A program made the position numbers and the translations under genes. Below are positions 49,311 to 57,278 of a stretch of DNA of 64,000 nucleotides, one piece after another; position 1 is the stretch's first letter, and every line of letters begins with the position of its first letter. The stretch lies in assembly GCA_963742035.1 (NCBI GenBank), contig CAVUKH010000011.1, positions 62,001-126,000 of the forward strand, in the 5' to 3' direction. This stretch comes from Bog-473 sp963742035 (GTDB lineage Bacteria > Actinomycetota > Acidimicrobiia > Acidimicrobiales > RAAP-2). The notes beneath the pieces are model-generated. The model ran no database searches and was not told the DNA's origin. It saw nothing but the letters and a program-made list of their open reading frames with translations.

Positions 49311-50957
49311 CTACGTTTTCACCCACATCTGTGTCGGCCAGAGCACACCTTCGTCGAAGGCGATGGCCTTCGAGCCCTGGAGCGTCTTTGGATTGGCGAA
49401 GTTCTGGACTTTGGGGTTGGCCGCCACGCACCACGTGTCGCGGGCCAGCCACAGGTAGGGGATGTCCTCGGCCAGGTACTGGTTCACCTCTTGGTAGGCC
49501 TTGACCCGCGTCGAGTGCTCGTCCGTGCCACGCCCGGCGACGAGCGACGTCTGAATGCGGGGGTCGACGTTGCGGGCCATGTTGAGGGCCAGTGACCCGG
49601 TGGCCAGCTGCGGCGTCCACCACACGTAGTTGAGATCGGGGTCGACGGCGCCGAACTGGCGCCACAAGGTGGCCTGGTACGTGCCGGCCAGCGCGTCGTT
49701 GATGATCGTGGCCTGGGCGATGATGTTGATGGTGACCTTCATGCCCGCCGTCTGCCAGGCCTGCTGCAGGAACTGGGCCGCCGCCAGTGTCTCCGGGTCA
49801 CTCGTGGAGTTGAGCGTGAAGGTGGGCTGCTTGCCGGTCTGCTGCTGCACCTGCTTCACCAGCTTGGCGGCTTGTGATGGGTTGTATTTGGGGTAGCTGG
49901 TCTTGGTGTAGTACTCGCTCCCCGGCAGGAAGAGGCCGTTCATCGGGGCGTCGATGCCCTTGTCGATGACCTTGGCGTATTGGGTCGTGTTGATGGCCAT
50001 GGCCATGGCCTGGCGCAGCGTCTTGTTGTTGAACGGGGCGGTGGAGGTGTTGAGCATGATGCACTGCACCGTCGGCTGTCCGACCACCTGGCCGCTGTTG
50101 TCGTAGTAGGCGTACTTCTTGTTGCCCCGGAATTGCAGGAGGTTGTCCGGTGCGTTGCTGTGCATCATGTCGATCTCGCCCGTTTCGAGGGCGTCGGCCC
50201 GCGAGGCGTAGTTGATGATCGGCTTGTAGGTGATGGAGTCCAGATAGGGGTAGCCCTTGCGCCAGTACTTCGTGTTCCTGGTTGCCGTCATGTGGCTGTT
50301 GGGGACCCAGTCCTGGAAGACGAAGGGGCCGGTCCCGACGGGGTTCGACGTCCCGCCGTCGGGGGCGTTGAGCATGGAGGGCGCCGCCACGTAACCCGTT
50401 TGGGCCTGGGCCAGGTAGTACGGGAACGGGGCCCAGGACGACTTCATCGTCAACGTCACGGACATCGGTCCGGAGACCGACGCGCCTTGGATGTTGGTGG
50501 CGAAGGCGGGACCGGTGAGCGCGGACGTGGCCTGCTTCTCGATGTTCAGGTGCAGAGCGTCGGCGTCGAGCGGCGTGCCGTCATGGAAGACGATGCCGGG
50601 CCGCAGCGTGATGGTGAACTGCGTGAAGTCGTCGTTCGACGTGATCGACTGCGCCAGGTACGGCTCGACGCCGCCGGCGGCATTGACGATGGCGATCGGA
50701 TCGAAGACGGTACGGCCATAGAGGAAGCCGCCCTCGTCCCAGCGGGCGGTCGAGGGATTGAACCCGCTCTCCTCGGTGTCGATACCGAAGGTGACCGACC
50801 CGCCCGTCACCGGTTTGGCGTTCGAGACCCCGTTGCGTCCGGGCCCGTTCGTCTGGGCCGCGCCCGCCTGGCCCTCGAGGCCACCGACCAAAGCGGCTCC
50901 GGCGCCCAGCGCGAGTCCGCCGGCCATGAACGACCGACGATCAAAGGACTGCGTCAT
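49311..50957 (-). CDS. Tat-exported ABC-transporter solute-binding protein, family 5 (DppA/OppA-like)
   Basis: 548 residues from ATG 50957, with GGGGGG seven bases upstream. Twin-arginine signal: DRRSFMAGGLALGAGAALVG, cut probably after an AxA near residue 33. SBP_bac_5 features: ITLRPGIVFHDGTPLDADAL, TLTMKSSWAPFPYYLAQ, NKTLRQAMAMAINTTQYAKV. No lipobox Cys, so it is released rather than lipid-anchored unless another mechanism holds it. No permease or ATPase genes adjoin it, so its transporter partner is elsewhere. Binds peptides, nickel or other ligands. Confidence 0.92.
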   Translation of the reverse strand: MTQSFDRRSFMAGGLALGAGAALVGGLEGQAGAAQTNGPGRNGVSNAKPVTGGSVTFGIDTEESGFNPSTARWDEGGFLYGRTVFDPIAIVNAAGGVEPYLAQSITSNDDFTQFTITLRPGIVFHDGTPLDADALHLNIEKQATSALTGPAFATNIQGASVSGPMSVTLTMKSSWAPFPYYLAQAQTGYVAAPSMLNAPDGGTSNPVGTGPFVFQDWVPNSHMTATRNTKYWRKGYPYLDSITYKPIINYASRADALETGEIDMMHSNAPDNLLQFRGNKKYAYYDNSGQVVGQPTVQCIMLNTSTAPFNNKTLRQAMAMAINTTQYAKVIDKGIDAPMNGLFLPGSEYYTKTSYPKYNPSQAAKLVKQVQQQTGKQPTFTLNSTSDPETLAAAQFLQQAWQTAGMKVTINIIAQATIINDALAGTYQATLWRQFGAVDPDLNYVWWTPQLATGSLALNMARNVDPRIQTSLVAGRGTDEHSTRVKAYQEVNQYLAEDIPYLWLARDTWCVAANPKVQNFANPKTLQGSKAIAFDEGVLWPTQMWVKT

Positions 50958-51029
50958 CGCAAAACCCCCCAGGTTCTCGATCCCGTTGCTCTGTCGCGGC
51001 GCAGGTTACAACTTCGTGACCGTTCGAGG

Positions 51030-51082
51030 GTGGCGGACGGTTTCGGGGGTGGCGGGCGATTTCGGGGCGGCGGGCGATTGGG
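51030..51082. repeat. 19-bp imperfect tandem repeat
   Basis: GTGGCGGACGGTTTCGGGG (51030-51048), GTGGCGGGCGATTTCGGGG (51049-51067) and a partial third copy to about 51082. It lies between the divergent solute-binding-protein and peroxiredoxin genes and may include regulatory sites. Confidence 0.55.
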
Positions 51083-51148
51083 ACCTCGCCGACCGCCTAT
51101 GGCAACCTGGGCCGGACACGACCCCGCGACCTCGAGAGGAAGGCAGCC

Positions 51149-51631
51149 ATGACGATCGCAGCCGGTGACCGGGTGCCCGACGTGAAGGTCTTCACCTTCG
51201 GCGACAAGGGGCCCGAGGCGACCACGACCACCGAGGTCCTGGGCAAGGGCAAGGTCGTCCTCTTCGGGGTCCCGGGTGCCTTCACCCCGACGTGTTCGGA
51301 CCACCACCTCCCCGGATTCGTGCTGCGCACCGAGGAGCTCCGGGCCAAGGGCGCCGACAAGGTGGTGTGCGTCTCGGTCAACGACCCCTTCGTCATGGGG
51401 GCGTGGGGCGAGGACCAGCACGTCGGCGACGCCGTCGTGATGCTGGCCGACGGCAACGGCGAGCTGGCCGAGGCGATGGGCCTGACCATGGACGGCAGTG
51501 GCTTCGGCCTCGGGTCGCGGGTCCAGCGGTTCGCCGCCATCATCGACGACGGCGTGGTCAGCTGGCTGGCCGTCGAACCCGGTCCGGGATTGCACGTGAG
51601 CTCGGCCGAGGACGTGCTCGCCGCGCTCTAG
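51149..51631 (+). CDS. Peroxiredoxin, Prx5 type
   Basis: 160 residues from ATG 51149, preceded by GAGAGGAAG. Peroxidatic site PGAFTPTCSDHHLPGF near residues 43-58, with the Pro-x-x-x-Thr-x-x-Cys arrangement; VVCVSVNDPFVMGAWGEDQ is the typical Prx5 second block. Reduces hydrogen and alkyl peroxides using thioredoxin or mycoredoxin. No C-terminal glutaredoxin fusion. A second Cys in VVCV may or may not resolve. Confidence 0.93.
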   Translation: MTIAAGDRVPDVKVFTFGDKGPEATTTTEVLGKGKVVLFGVPGAFTPTCSDHHLPGFVLRTEELRAKGADKVVCVSVNDPFVMGAWGEDQHVGDAVVMLADGNGELAEAMGLTMDGSGFGLGSRVQRFAAIIDDGVVSWLAVEPGPGLHVSSAEDVLAAL

Positions 51632-51851
51632 ACATCCCACGCTCGGGGAGGAGTACCTCCGCGTTTCGTCACCGTTCCGGCGGGCCGATGCACCGGACGA
51701 TGCCGAGACCGCACACCGACGATCGGCCCGTCGACCTGCGCGCCGAAGGTGTCCCGGCAGTTGGCGCCGGTCACAGAGTCCCGACTCGGGCCGGCTCGTG
51801 GGGGAGGCCACCCCGCCGCTCCGGTTCGGCTCTGCCCCGGGCGGCGGACCC

Positions 51852-51903
51852 TTGACATGCAGCCATGTGGTTGCTTAACTAAGATAGGCAACCAAAAGGT
51901 TGC
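51852..51903 (+). promoter_or_regulatory. Promoter and operator of the ArsR-SRPBCC gene
   Basis: TTGACA (51852-51857), 17 bases, then TTAACT (51875-51880) form a -35/-10 pair. Around it lie GGTTGC (51869-51874), GCAACC (51888-51893) and GGTTGC (51898-51903); the last two make a 16-bp palindrome with an AAAA centre just after the -10. Fits autorepression by the ArsR-type HTH. The rest of the 294-base gap shows nothing I recognise. Confidence 0.65.
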
Positions 51904-51925
51904 ATGAAGAGCAGCGGATGATGCG

Positions 51926-52741
51926 ATGCAACAGACGGATGCGGTGTTCCGGGCCCTGAGTGACCCGGCCCGGCGCCGGCTCCTGGACCGGCTCAACGAG
52001 CGCAGCGGGCTGACCCTGAGCGAGCTCTACGCGGACATGGGCATGACGCGCCAGTCGGTCTCCAAGCACCTCGACGTGTTGGAGGAGGCCACCCTCGTGG
52101 TCACCGCACGCCGGGGGAGGGAGAAGCTGCACTTCCTCAACGCCGCCCCCATCAACGACATCGCCGACCGCTGGATCCACCGCTACCACCGGGCGCGGGC
52201 CGAGGCCCTCGCCGACCTGAAGACGGCACTGGAGGCCACAGCCATGACGAACGACCAGACCACCTTCGTGTACACCACCTACATTGAGGCCACGCCCGAG
52301 CGGGTCTGGCAGGGGCTGACCGACCCGGCCTTCACGAGGCGCTACTGGGGTGGCGTGTCCTTCCTCTCGGACTGGGGGGAGGGCTCGACCTACGACGTGG
52401 CCTACGAGGACACCGGACTGGTCATCAAGGACCCCGCTCAGGTGGTCCTCGAGTCCGACCCGCATCGCCGGCTCGCCTACGCCTGGCACACGTTCACCCC
52501 CGAGTGGGGCGCCCAGCACGGCAAGACGGCGCAGGACGTGGCCCGCTGGAGCAGCGAGCCACGGTCCCGGGTCGCCTTCGACATCGAGGAGGTGGGGGAG
52601 GGCGTGGTGAAGCTCACCGTGGTGCACGACGGCTTCGCGCCGGGGAGCGATGTGCTCGAGGGCATCCGTGGCGGATGGCCGGCCGTCATGGCCAGCCTCA
52701 AGACGCTGCTCGAGACCGGATCGGCCCTCCCCGCTGCCTGA
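51926..52741 (+). CDS. ArsR-family HTH fused to an SRPBCC (AHSA1/CalC-like) domain
   Basis: 271 residues from ATG 51926. Residues 1-100 are an ArsR winged helix: TDAVFRALSDPARRRLLDRL, SELYADMGMTRQSVSKHLDV and LEEA. Residues about 112-265 are an SRPBCC domain: TTFVYTTYIEATPERVWQGL, DPAFTRRYWGG, VTFT-like middle and DVLEGIRGGWPAVMASLKTL. These two are usually separate neighbouring genes; an internal ATG at 52244 (MTNDQTT) marks the fusion junction and could also start the SRPBCC part alone. Probably a ligand-responsive repressor whose own domain binds a hydrophobic effector. Confidence 0.87.
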   Translation: MQQTDAVFRALSDPARRRLLDRLNERSGLTLSELYADMGMTRQSVSKHLDVLEEATLVVTARRGREKLHFLNAAPINDIADRWIHRYHRARAEALADLKTALEATAMTNDQTTFVYTTYIEATPERVWQGLTDPAFTRRYWGGVSFLSDWGEGSTYDVAYEDTGLVIKDPAQVVLESDPHRRLAYAWHTFTPEWGAQHGKTAQDVARWSSEPRSRVAFDIEEVGEGVVKLTVVHDGFAPGSDVLEGIRGGWPAVMASLKTLLETGSALPAA

Positions 52742-52790
52742 AAGGCTCCGGGACGACCGGCGCCACGCCGAAGTTGCAGCTCAAACCCCC

Positions 52791-52834
52791 TTGCCGATGC
52801 GTCGTCTCGGGAGTATCATACTCAGTATGCTACT
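52791..52834 (+). promoter_or_regulatory. Promoter and tandem palindromes of the PadR operon
   Basis: TTGCCG (52791-52796), 17 bases, then TATCAT (52814-52819). AGTATCATACT (52812-52822) is a palindrome on the -10, and AGTATGCTACT (52824-52834) a second related one. Tandem dyads on a padR promoter suggest autorepression. Confidence 0.65.
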
Positions 52835-52849
52835 TCGAAATGAGCGCTC

Positions 52850-53437
52850 GTGAGCGTCCGCCACGCCCTGCTGGCCCTGTTGAGCGAGGGGCCGAAGTAC
52901 GGCCTGCAGCTGCGGCAGGAGTTCGAGTCGCGCACCGGTGAGGTGTGGCCGCTCAACGTCGGGCAGGTCTATACGACCCTGCAACGCCTCGAGCGTGACG
53001 GCCTGGTCGAGGCCGACGACACCAGCGAAGAAGGTCCCCAGAAGGGCTTCCACATCACCCAGGAGGGTGCGGACGAACTCGCGCAGTGGTTGCGCACCCC
53101 GCCCGACTTCTCGTCGCCGCCCCGCGACGAGCTGGTGATCAAGGTGCTGGTGGCCCTGGGGTTGCCGGGAGTCGACGTCCACGAGGTGGTCCAGGTCCAC
53201 CGGCGCTACCTCGTGGAGCTGATGCAGCAGTGGACGCGGCTCAAGGAGGACGAAGCGCGCCTCGACCTCAACTTCGCCCTGGTGGTCGACGCCGAGCTGT
53301 TCCGGCTCGACTCGCTGATCCGGTGGCTGGACACGGCCGATGGCCGATTGAAGAGAGCGGCGGCGGGCGAAGATGCGCCGGCCACGCCGTCGTTCCCCCT
53401 CCCCAAGGCACGGCGCAGAGTGGGAGCCCCCGAATGA
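52850..53437 (+). CDS. PadR-family transcriptional regulator
   Basis: 195 residues from GTG 52850. Winged helix: ALLALLSEGPKYGLQLRQEF, VYTTLQRLERDGLVEAD and a wing GFHITQEGADELAQWL; C-terminal helical dimerisation part (Vir_act_alpha_C-like) about 95-160. Stop overlaps the ATPase gene (ATGA). In many Gram-positive bacteria PadR proteins repress such ABC exporters and respond to antibiotics or lipids. Confidence 0.9.
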   Translation: MSVRHALLALLSEGPKYGLQLRQEFESRTGEVWPLNVGQVYTTLQRLERDGLVEADDTSEEGPQKGFHITQEGADELAQWLRTPPDFSSPPRDELVIKVLVALGLPGVDVHEVVQVHRRYLVELMQQWTRLKEDEARLDLNFALVVDAELFRLDSLIRWLDTADGRLKRAAAGEDAPATPSFPLPKARRRVGAPE

Positions 53438-54156
53438 GCTACCTCGAGCTACGTGACATCACCAAGGTCTACGGGGAGGGGGCCACCGAGGTCCTCGCCC
53501 TGCAGCACATCGACCTGTCCGTCGAGGCCGGGTCCCTGGTGGCGGTCATGGGCGCCAGCGGCTCGGGCAAGAGCACGCTGCTGACCATCGCCGGCAGCCT
53601 GGAGGACGCCACCAGCGGTGAAGTCTCCATCGGCGGTCGTTCGCTCTCGACGCTGTCGCGCAACGGCAAGGCGCAGCTGCGCCGTCGGTCCATCGGGTAC
53701 GTCTTCCAGGACTACAACCTGTTGGCCGGGCTCAGCGCGGTGGAGAACGTGTCCCTGCCGCTCGAGCTCGACGGCGTGGCCGCGCGCAAGGCCCAGGCGG
53801 CGGCCCTCGAGGCACTCGAGGACTTCGGTCTGGTGGACCGGGCCTCGCATTACCCCGACCAGCTGTCCGGCGGTGAGCGCCAGCGGGTCGCCATCGCCCG
53901 CGCCGTGGTCGGGGGGCGCCAGCTCCTCCTGGCCGACGAGCCTTCCGGAGCCCTGGACTCGACCAACGCCGAGAGCGTGATGCGCCTGATCCTCGCCGCC
54001 TGCCACCGTGGCCTGGCGGCCGTGGTGGTGACCCACGACGCCCAGCTGGCGTCGTGGGCCGACCGCGTGATCTTCCTGCGCGACGGCCGCATCGTCGATC
54101 AGACGCTGCCGGTCGAGAGCCCCGAGACATTCCTCGCGGACGTCCGGAACCAATGA
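53434..54156 (+). CDS. ABC transporter ATP-binding protein (MacB/LolD type)
   Basis: 240 residues from ATG 53434. Walker A MGASGSGKSTLL, Q-loop in YVFQDYNLLAGLSAVEN, signature LSGGERQRVAIARA, Walker B LLLADEPSGALD and switch His in VVVTHD. The 'DYNLLAGLSAVENV' stretch is typical of MacB/LolD/BceA-type ATPases that pair with FtsX-like permeases. Overlaps the permease gene by four bases. Confidence 0.94.
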   Translation: MSYLELRDITKVYGEGATEVLALQHIDLSVEAGSLVAVMGASGSGKSTLLTIAGSLEDATSGEVSIGGRSLSTLSRNGKAQLRRRSIGYVFQDYNLLAGLSAVENVSLPLELDGVAARKAQAAALEALEDFGLVDRASHYPDQLSGGERQRVAIARAVVGGRQLLLADEPSGALDSTNAESVMRLILAACHRGLAAVVVTHDAQLASWADRVIFLRDGRIVDQTLPVESPETFLADVRNQ

Positions 54157-56720
54157 GCGTCGGCGTCCTCGAGCGGCAGGCCACCGGGTCGGTCCAGGCA
54201 CCGAGCACCGGCGGCATCGCGGCCCGGCGGGCCATGCTCCGTTGGGCCTGGCGCCTGTTCCGGCGCGAGTGGCGCCAACAGCTGCTCATCCTCGTTTTGA
54301 TCGTCGTGGCGGTGGCTGCCGTGGTCGTCGGCGCCGCGGTGGCGGTCAACACGCCGCCGCCCGCCAGAGCAGGCTTCGGCACGGCCGACGACCTCGCCAC
54401 CTTCAACCTGTCGGCTCCCACGACCAAGGCGCCGCCGGTGAGCCTCGCGCACGTGGAGGCGCAGATCGCCGCGCTCGAGAAGCACTTCGGTCGCGTCCAG
54501 GTGATTGAGAACGAGACCTTCGACGTCCCCGGCACCAACCAGACGTATCAGCTGCGGTCCCAGGACCCCCATGGGCCCTACGGGGGGCCGATGCTCCAGT
54601 TGCTCTCGGGGAGCTACCCGACCGGTTCCGGTCAGGTCGCCGTCACCCCCGGACTGGCGTCCGAGCTCAATCTCACGGTGGGCGACACATGGCCCCAGGG
54701 CGGCAAGACCGTCGTCGGGATTGTGCAGAACCCGCAGAGCCTGCTGGACGAGTTCGCGTTGGTCCCGCCCGGCCAGGTGACGCAGCCGACCGAGGTGAGC
54801 GTCCTCTTCGACGCATCCCCATCGGCCGCCAAGGATCTTCCCTCCTACGTCACGACGGCCGGCGCGACCACCAGCAACGGCATCAATCCTTCGACCATCG
54901 TGCTGGCCCTGGCGACCGTGGGCATGCTCCTGATCGCCCTCGTCTCGATCGGCGGCTTCACCGTGCTGGCCCAGCGCCGCATGCGTTCTCTCGGGATGCT
55001 CGAGTCGATGGGGGCGACGGACCGCAACGTCCGGCTCGTCCTGGAGGCCAACGGGGTCATTGTGGGCGTCGTGGGAGCCGTTCTGGGCTTCGCGCTCGGC
55101 CTGGTGCTCTGGCTGGCATACCGTCCGCACAACGAGCAGAGCGCGCACCACGTCATCGGAGAGTTCGCCCTGCCCTGGAACGTGATCGTGCCGGCCATGG
55201 CCCTGGCGGTGATCGCGACGCTCTTCGCCTCTGGCTACCCGGCCCGTGCCATCACCCGGGTGCCGGTCGTGAGTGCACTGGCCGGTCGTCCCGCGCCACC
55301 CCGCCAGATCCACCGCTCCCTCGTGCCCGGCGTGATCGCCCTGATCCTCGGATTCGTCATGTTCTCGCTCTCGGGTGCCGCGGGGAACGGCGGCGGCGTG
55401 ATCTGGCTCGTCCCGGGGCTCATCGCGTTGATCGCGGGGATCATCCTCGTCTCACCGTTCTTCCTCGCCCTGCTGGCCCGGGTCGGCAGCAGATCTCCCA
55501 TCGCCATCCGCCTGCCCCTGCGCGACATGGCGCGCTACCGGGCCCGCTCGGGCTCTGCTCTCTCGGCCATCAGCCTCGGCATCATGATCGCGATCATCAT
55601 CTGCGCCGTCGCCGTCGCCCGCTACTCCAACGTCTTTGACTACGTGGGACCGAACGTGGCGGCGAATACCCTCAATGTGTACAGCCCGCCGCCGGCCGGG
55701 AGCGAGCTCTTCGGCCCGGGGAGTGGGCCCCAGACGGCACCGTCCCCGCCCAGTCTCGCGGCGCAGGAAGCGACCGTGCGCGCCATCGCCTCCGTTGTCG
55801 GCGCCACCGACGTGGTCGAACTCGACAACCCGGCGGTGGGTCTGCAGAACCCGAGTGCGTCGGGACGGCAGTGGGATGGCCCGATCTACGTGGCCACGCC
55901 GACCCTCCTGCGGGCCTACGGCATCAATCCGTCGTCGATACCGTCCAACGTCGACATCCTGAGCTCGCGGCCCGGACTGGCCGGATCGGGTGTGCAGCTG
56001 ACCTTTGGCGGTGGCGGGAAGGGCGGTGACGGCTTCCAGGGCCTCGGCGCCGGCGGCAACAACTACAACGAGTGCACGCCGAACCAGTGCCTCGCCCACC
56101 CCGTGGTCCAAGAGGAGGGCCAGCTGCCCAACGGCACGTCGTCACCGAACACGGTGATCACCGAGAGCGCGCTGCAGCGGCTGCACCTCACGAGTCAGAA
56201 CAGCCTGGACGGCTGGACGATCATGGCCCACGGTGCGATCACCCAGGCCCAGCTGACGAGCGCCAACTCGCTGGCGGCTGCGGGCGATGTGAGCATTGAG
56301 TCGAAGAACGACGAGCCCACGTCGGCAGAGATCGTCAACTGGGCCACCGTCTTCGGCATCGCCCTTGCGCTCGGGGTCCTCGCCATGAGCGTCGGACTCA
56401 TCCGGAGCGAGACGGCGAGCGAACTGCGCACGCTGACCGCCGCCGGCGCGAGCTCGTTTACCCGACGCAGCCTGACCGCCGTGACAGCGGGAGCCCTGGC
56501 CCTCCTGGGTGCCCTGCTCGGAACCGTCGCCGCGTATATCGGGCTGTTCGGATGGTTCCGTTCGAACGCGTTGGAAGGCGGCGTGTCGGACATCATCGAC
56601 CACGTCCCCTGGAACAACCTGTTCTTCATCCTCATCGCCTTGCCGCTCGTCGCCACCGTGGTCGGATGGCTGCTGGCCGGGCGGGCCCCCAAGGGCATCG
56701 CCAGCCGGCCCATGGAGTAG
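54153..56720 (+). CDS. FtsX-like ABC transporter permease
   Basis: 855 residues from ATG 54153. One helix near 48-72, a large external domain about 75-245, three helices near 250-400 (first FtsX block: GMLLIALVSIGGFTVLAQRR and MLESMGATDRNVRLVLEANG), further helices to about 495, a second Gly/Ser-rich external domain 505-720, and a closing FtsX block (LRTLTAAGASSFTRRSLTAV). Eight to ten helices in all: the doubled permease form of mechanotransmission exporters that remove toxic lipids or peptides, or work in cell-wall release. Confidence 0.9.
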   Translation: MSVGVLERQATGSVQAPSTGGIAARRAMLRWAWRLFRREWRQQLLILVLIVVAVAAVVVGAAVAVNTPPPARAGFGTADDLATFNLSAPTTKAPPVSLAHVEAQIAALEKHFGRVQVIENETFDVPGTNQTYQLRSQDPHGPYGGPMLQLLSGSYPTGSGQVAVTPGLASELNLTVGDTWPQGGKTVVGIVQNPQSLLDEFALVPPGQVTQPTEVSVLFDASPSAAKDLPSYVTTAGATTSNGINPSTIVLALATVGMLLIALVSIGGFTVLAQRRMRSLGMLESMGATDRNVRLVLEANGVIVGVVGAVLGFALGLVLWLAYRPHNEQSAHHVIGEFALPWNVIVPAMALAVIATLFASGYPARAITRVPVVSALAGRPAPPRQIHRSLVPGVIALILGFVMFSLSGAAGNGGGVIWLVPGLIALIAGIILVSPFFLALLARVGSRSPIAIRLPLRDMARYRARSGSALSAISLGIMIAIIICAVAVARYSNVFDYVGPNVAANTLNVYSPPPAGSELFGPGSGPQTAPSPPSLAAQEATVRAIASVVGATDVVELDNPAVGLQNPSASGRQWDGPIYVATPTLLRAYGINPSSIPSNVDILSSRPGLAGSGVQLTFGGGGKGGDGFQGLGAGGNNYNECTPNQCLAHPVVQEEGQLPNGTSSPNTVITESALQRLHLTSQNSLDGWTIMAHGAITQAQLTSANSLAAAGDVSIESKNDEPTSAEIVNWATVFGIALALGVLAMSVGLIRSETASELRTLTAAGASSFTRRSLTAVTAGALALLGALLGTVAAYIGLFGWFRSNALEGGVSDIIDHVPWNNLFFILIALPLVATVVGWLLAGRAPKGIASRPME

Positions 56721-56725
56721 CGACC

Positions 56726-57250
56726 ATGACCATTCGCAGCGACGCCGGGTCGGTCACGAGCGGGACTCCCTCACCCGGCCCGAGCCGCGGGATCTCGCAG
56801 CGTCGCCGGACGCGTGCGCGCTTCGCCGTCCACATGGGCCTCCTGGCAGCCTTCGCCGCTTCGATGGCCACCGTGACGGTGGTCACGGAGGGTTGGCCCC
56901 ACCTGGTCGTCGGGCTGGCGTTCGTGGCGCTCGCCGGTGTGCACGTCGGGCAGCGTCGCCAGACCGTCGCGCGGCTGCTCGGGAACCTCGGACGCGTCCG
57001 CTCATGGATCCGCCGCAGCGGGCGCTTGGCTTGGTCGGACGTGGTCCTGGCCCTGTTGACGCTCAACGTGCTGGTTTCGGGAACCTACGATCTGGTCTCG
57101 GGCGACCAGGTGATCCTCCACCCACGCGCCGTCGGGATCCCGTTCCGCGACATGGGGTGGCACGTGCTGTCGGCCCTCGTGCTGCTCGCGTACCTCTGCG
57201 TGCACGTGGCGCGCCGCTGGGGCCACATCCGCCGTTCCGTCATCCGCTGA
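56726..57250 (+). CDS. Four-helix membrane protein, DUF4405/cytochrome b561-like
   Basis: 174 residues from ATG 56726, five bases after the permease stop. Helices near 33-52, 56-72, 103-118 and 140-158. Histidines lie in or near membrane helices (AVHMGLLAAF, AGVHVGQRRQ, GWHVLSALVLLAYLCVHVAR), the pattern of DUF4405-like haem or quinone-linked proteins. Haem binding is only inferred. As the last gene of the PadR operon it may help the exporter or sense redox state. Confidence 0.65.
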   Translation: MTIRSDAGSVTSGTPSPGPSRGISQRRRTRARFAVHMGLLAAFAASMATVTVVTEGWPHLVVGLAFVALAGVHVGQRRQTVARLLGNLGRVRSWIRRSGRLAWSDVVLALLTLNVLVSGTYDLVSGDQVILHPRAVGIPFRDMGWHVLSALVLLAYLCVHVARRWGHIRRSVIR

Positions 57251-57260
57251 CTCGTCTCGG

Positions 57261-57277
57261 CCCGTCCGGAGGACGGG
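57261..57277. terminator. Possible bidirectional hairpin terminator
   Basis: CCCGTCC (57261-57267), loop GGA, GGACGGG (57271-57277): a perfect 7-bp stem exactly in the 28-base gap between convergent genes. No T-run on either side. Confidence 0.5.
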
Positions 57278-57278
57278 G

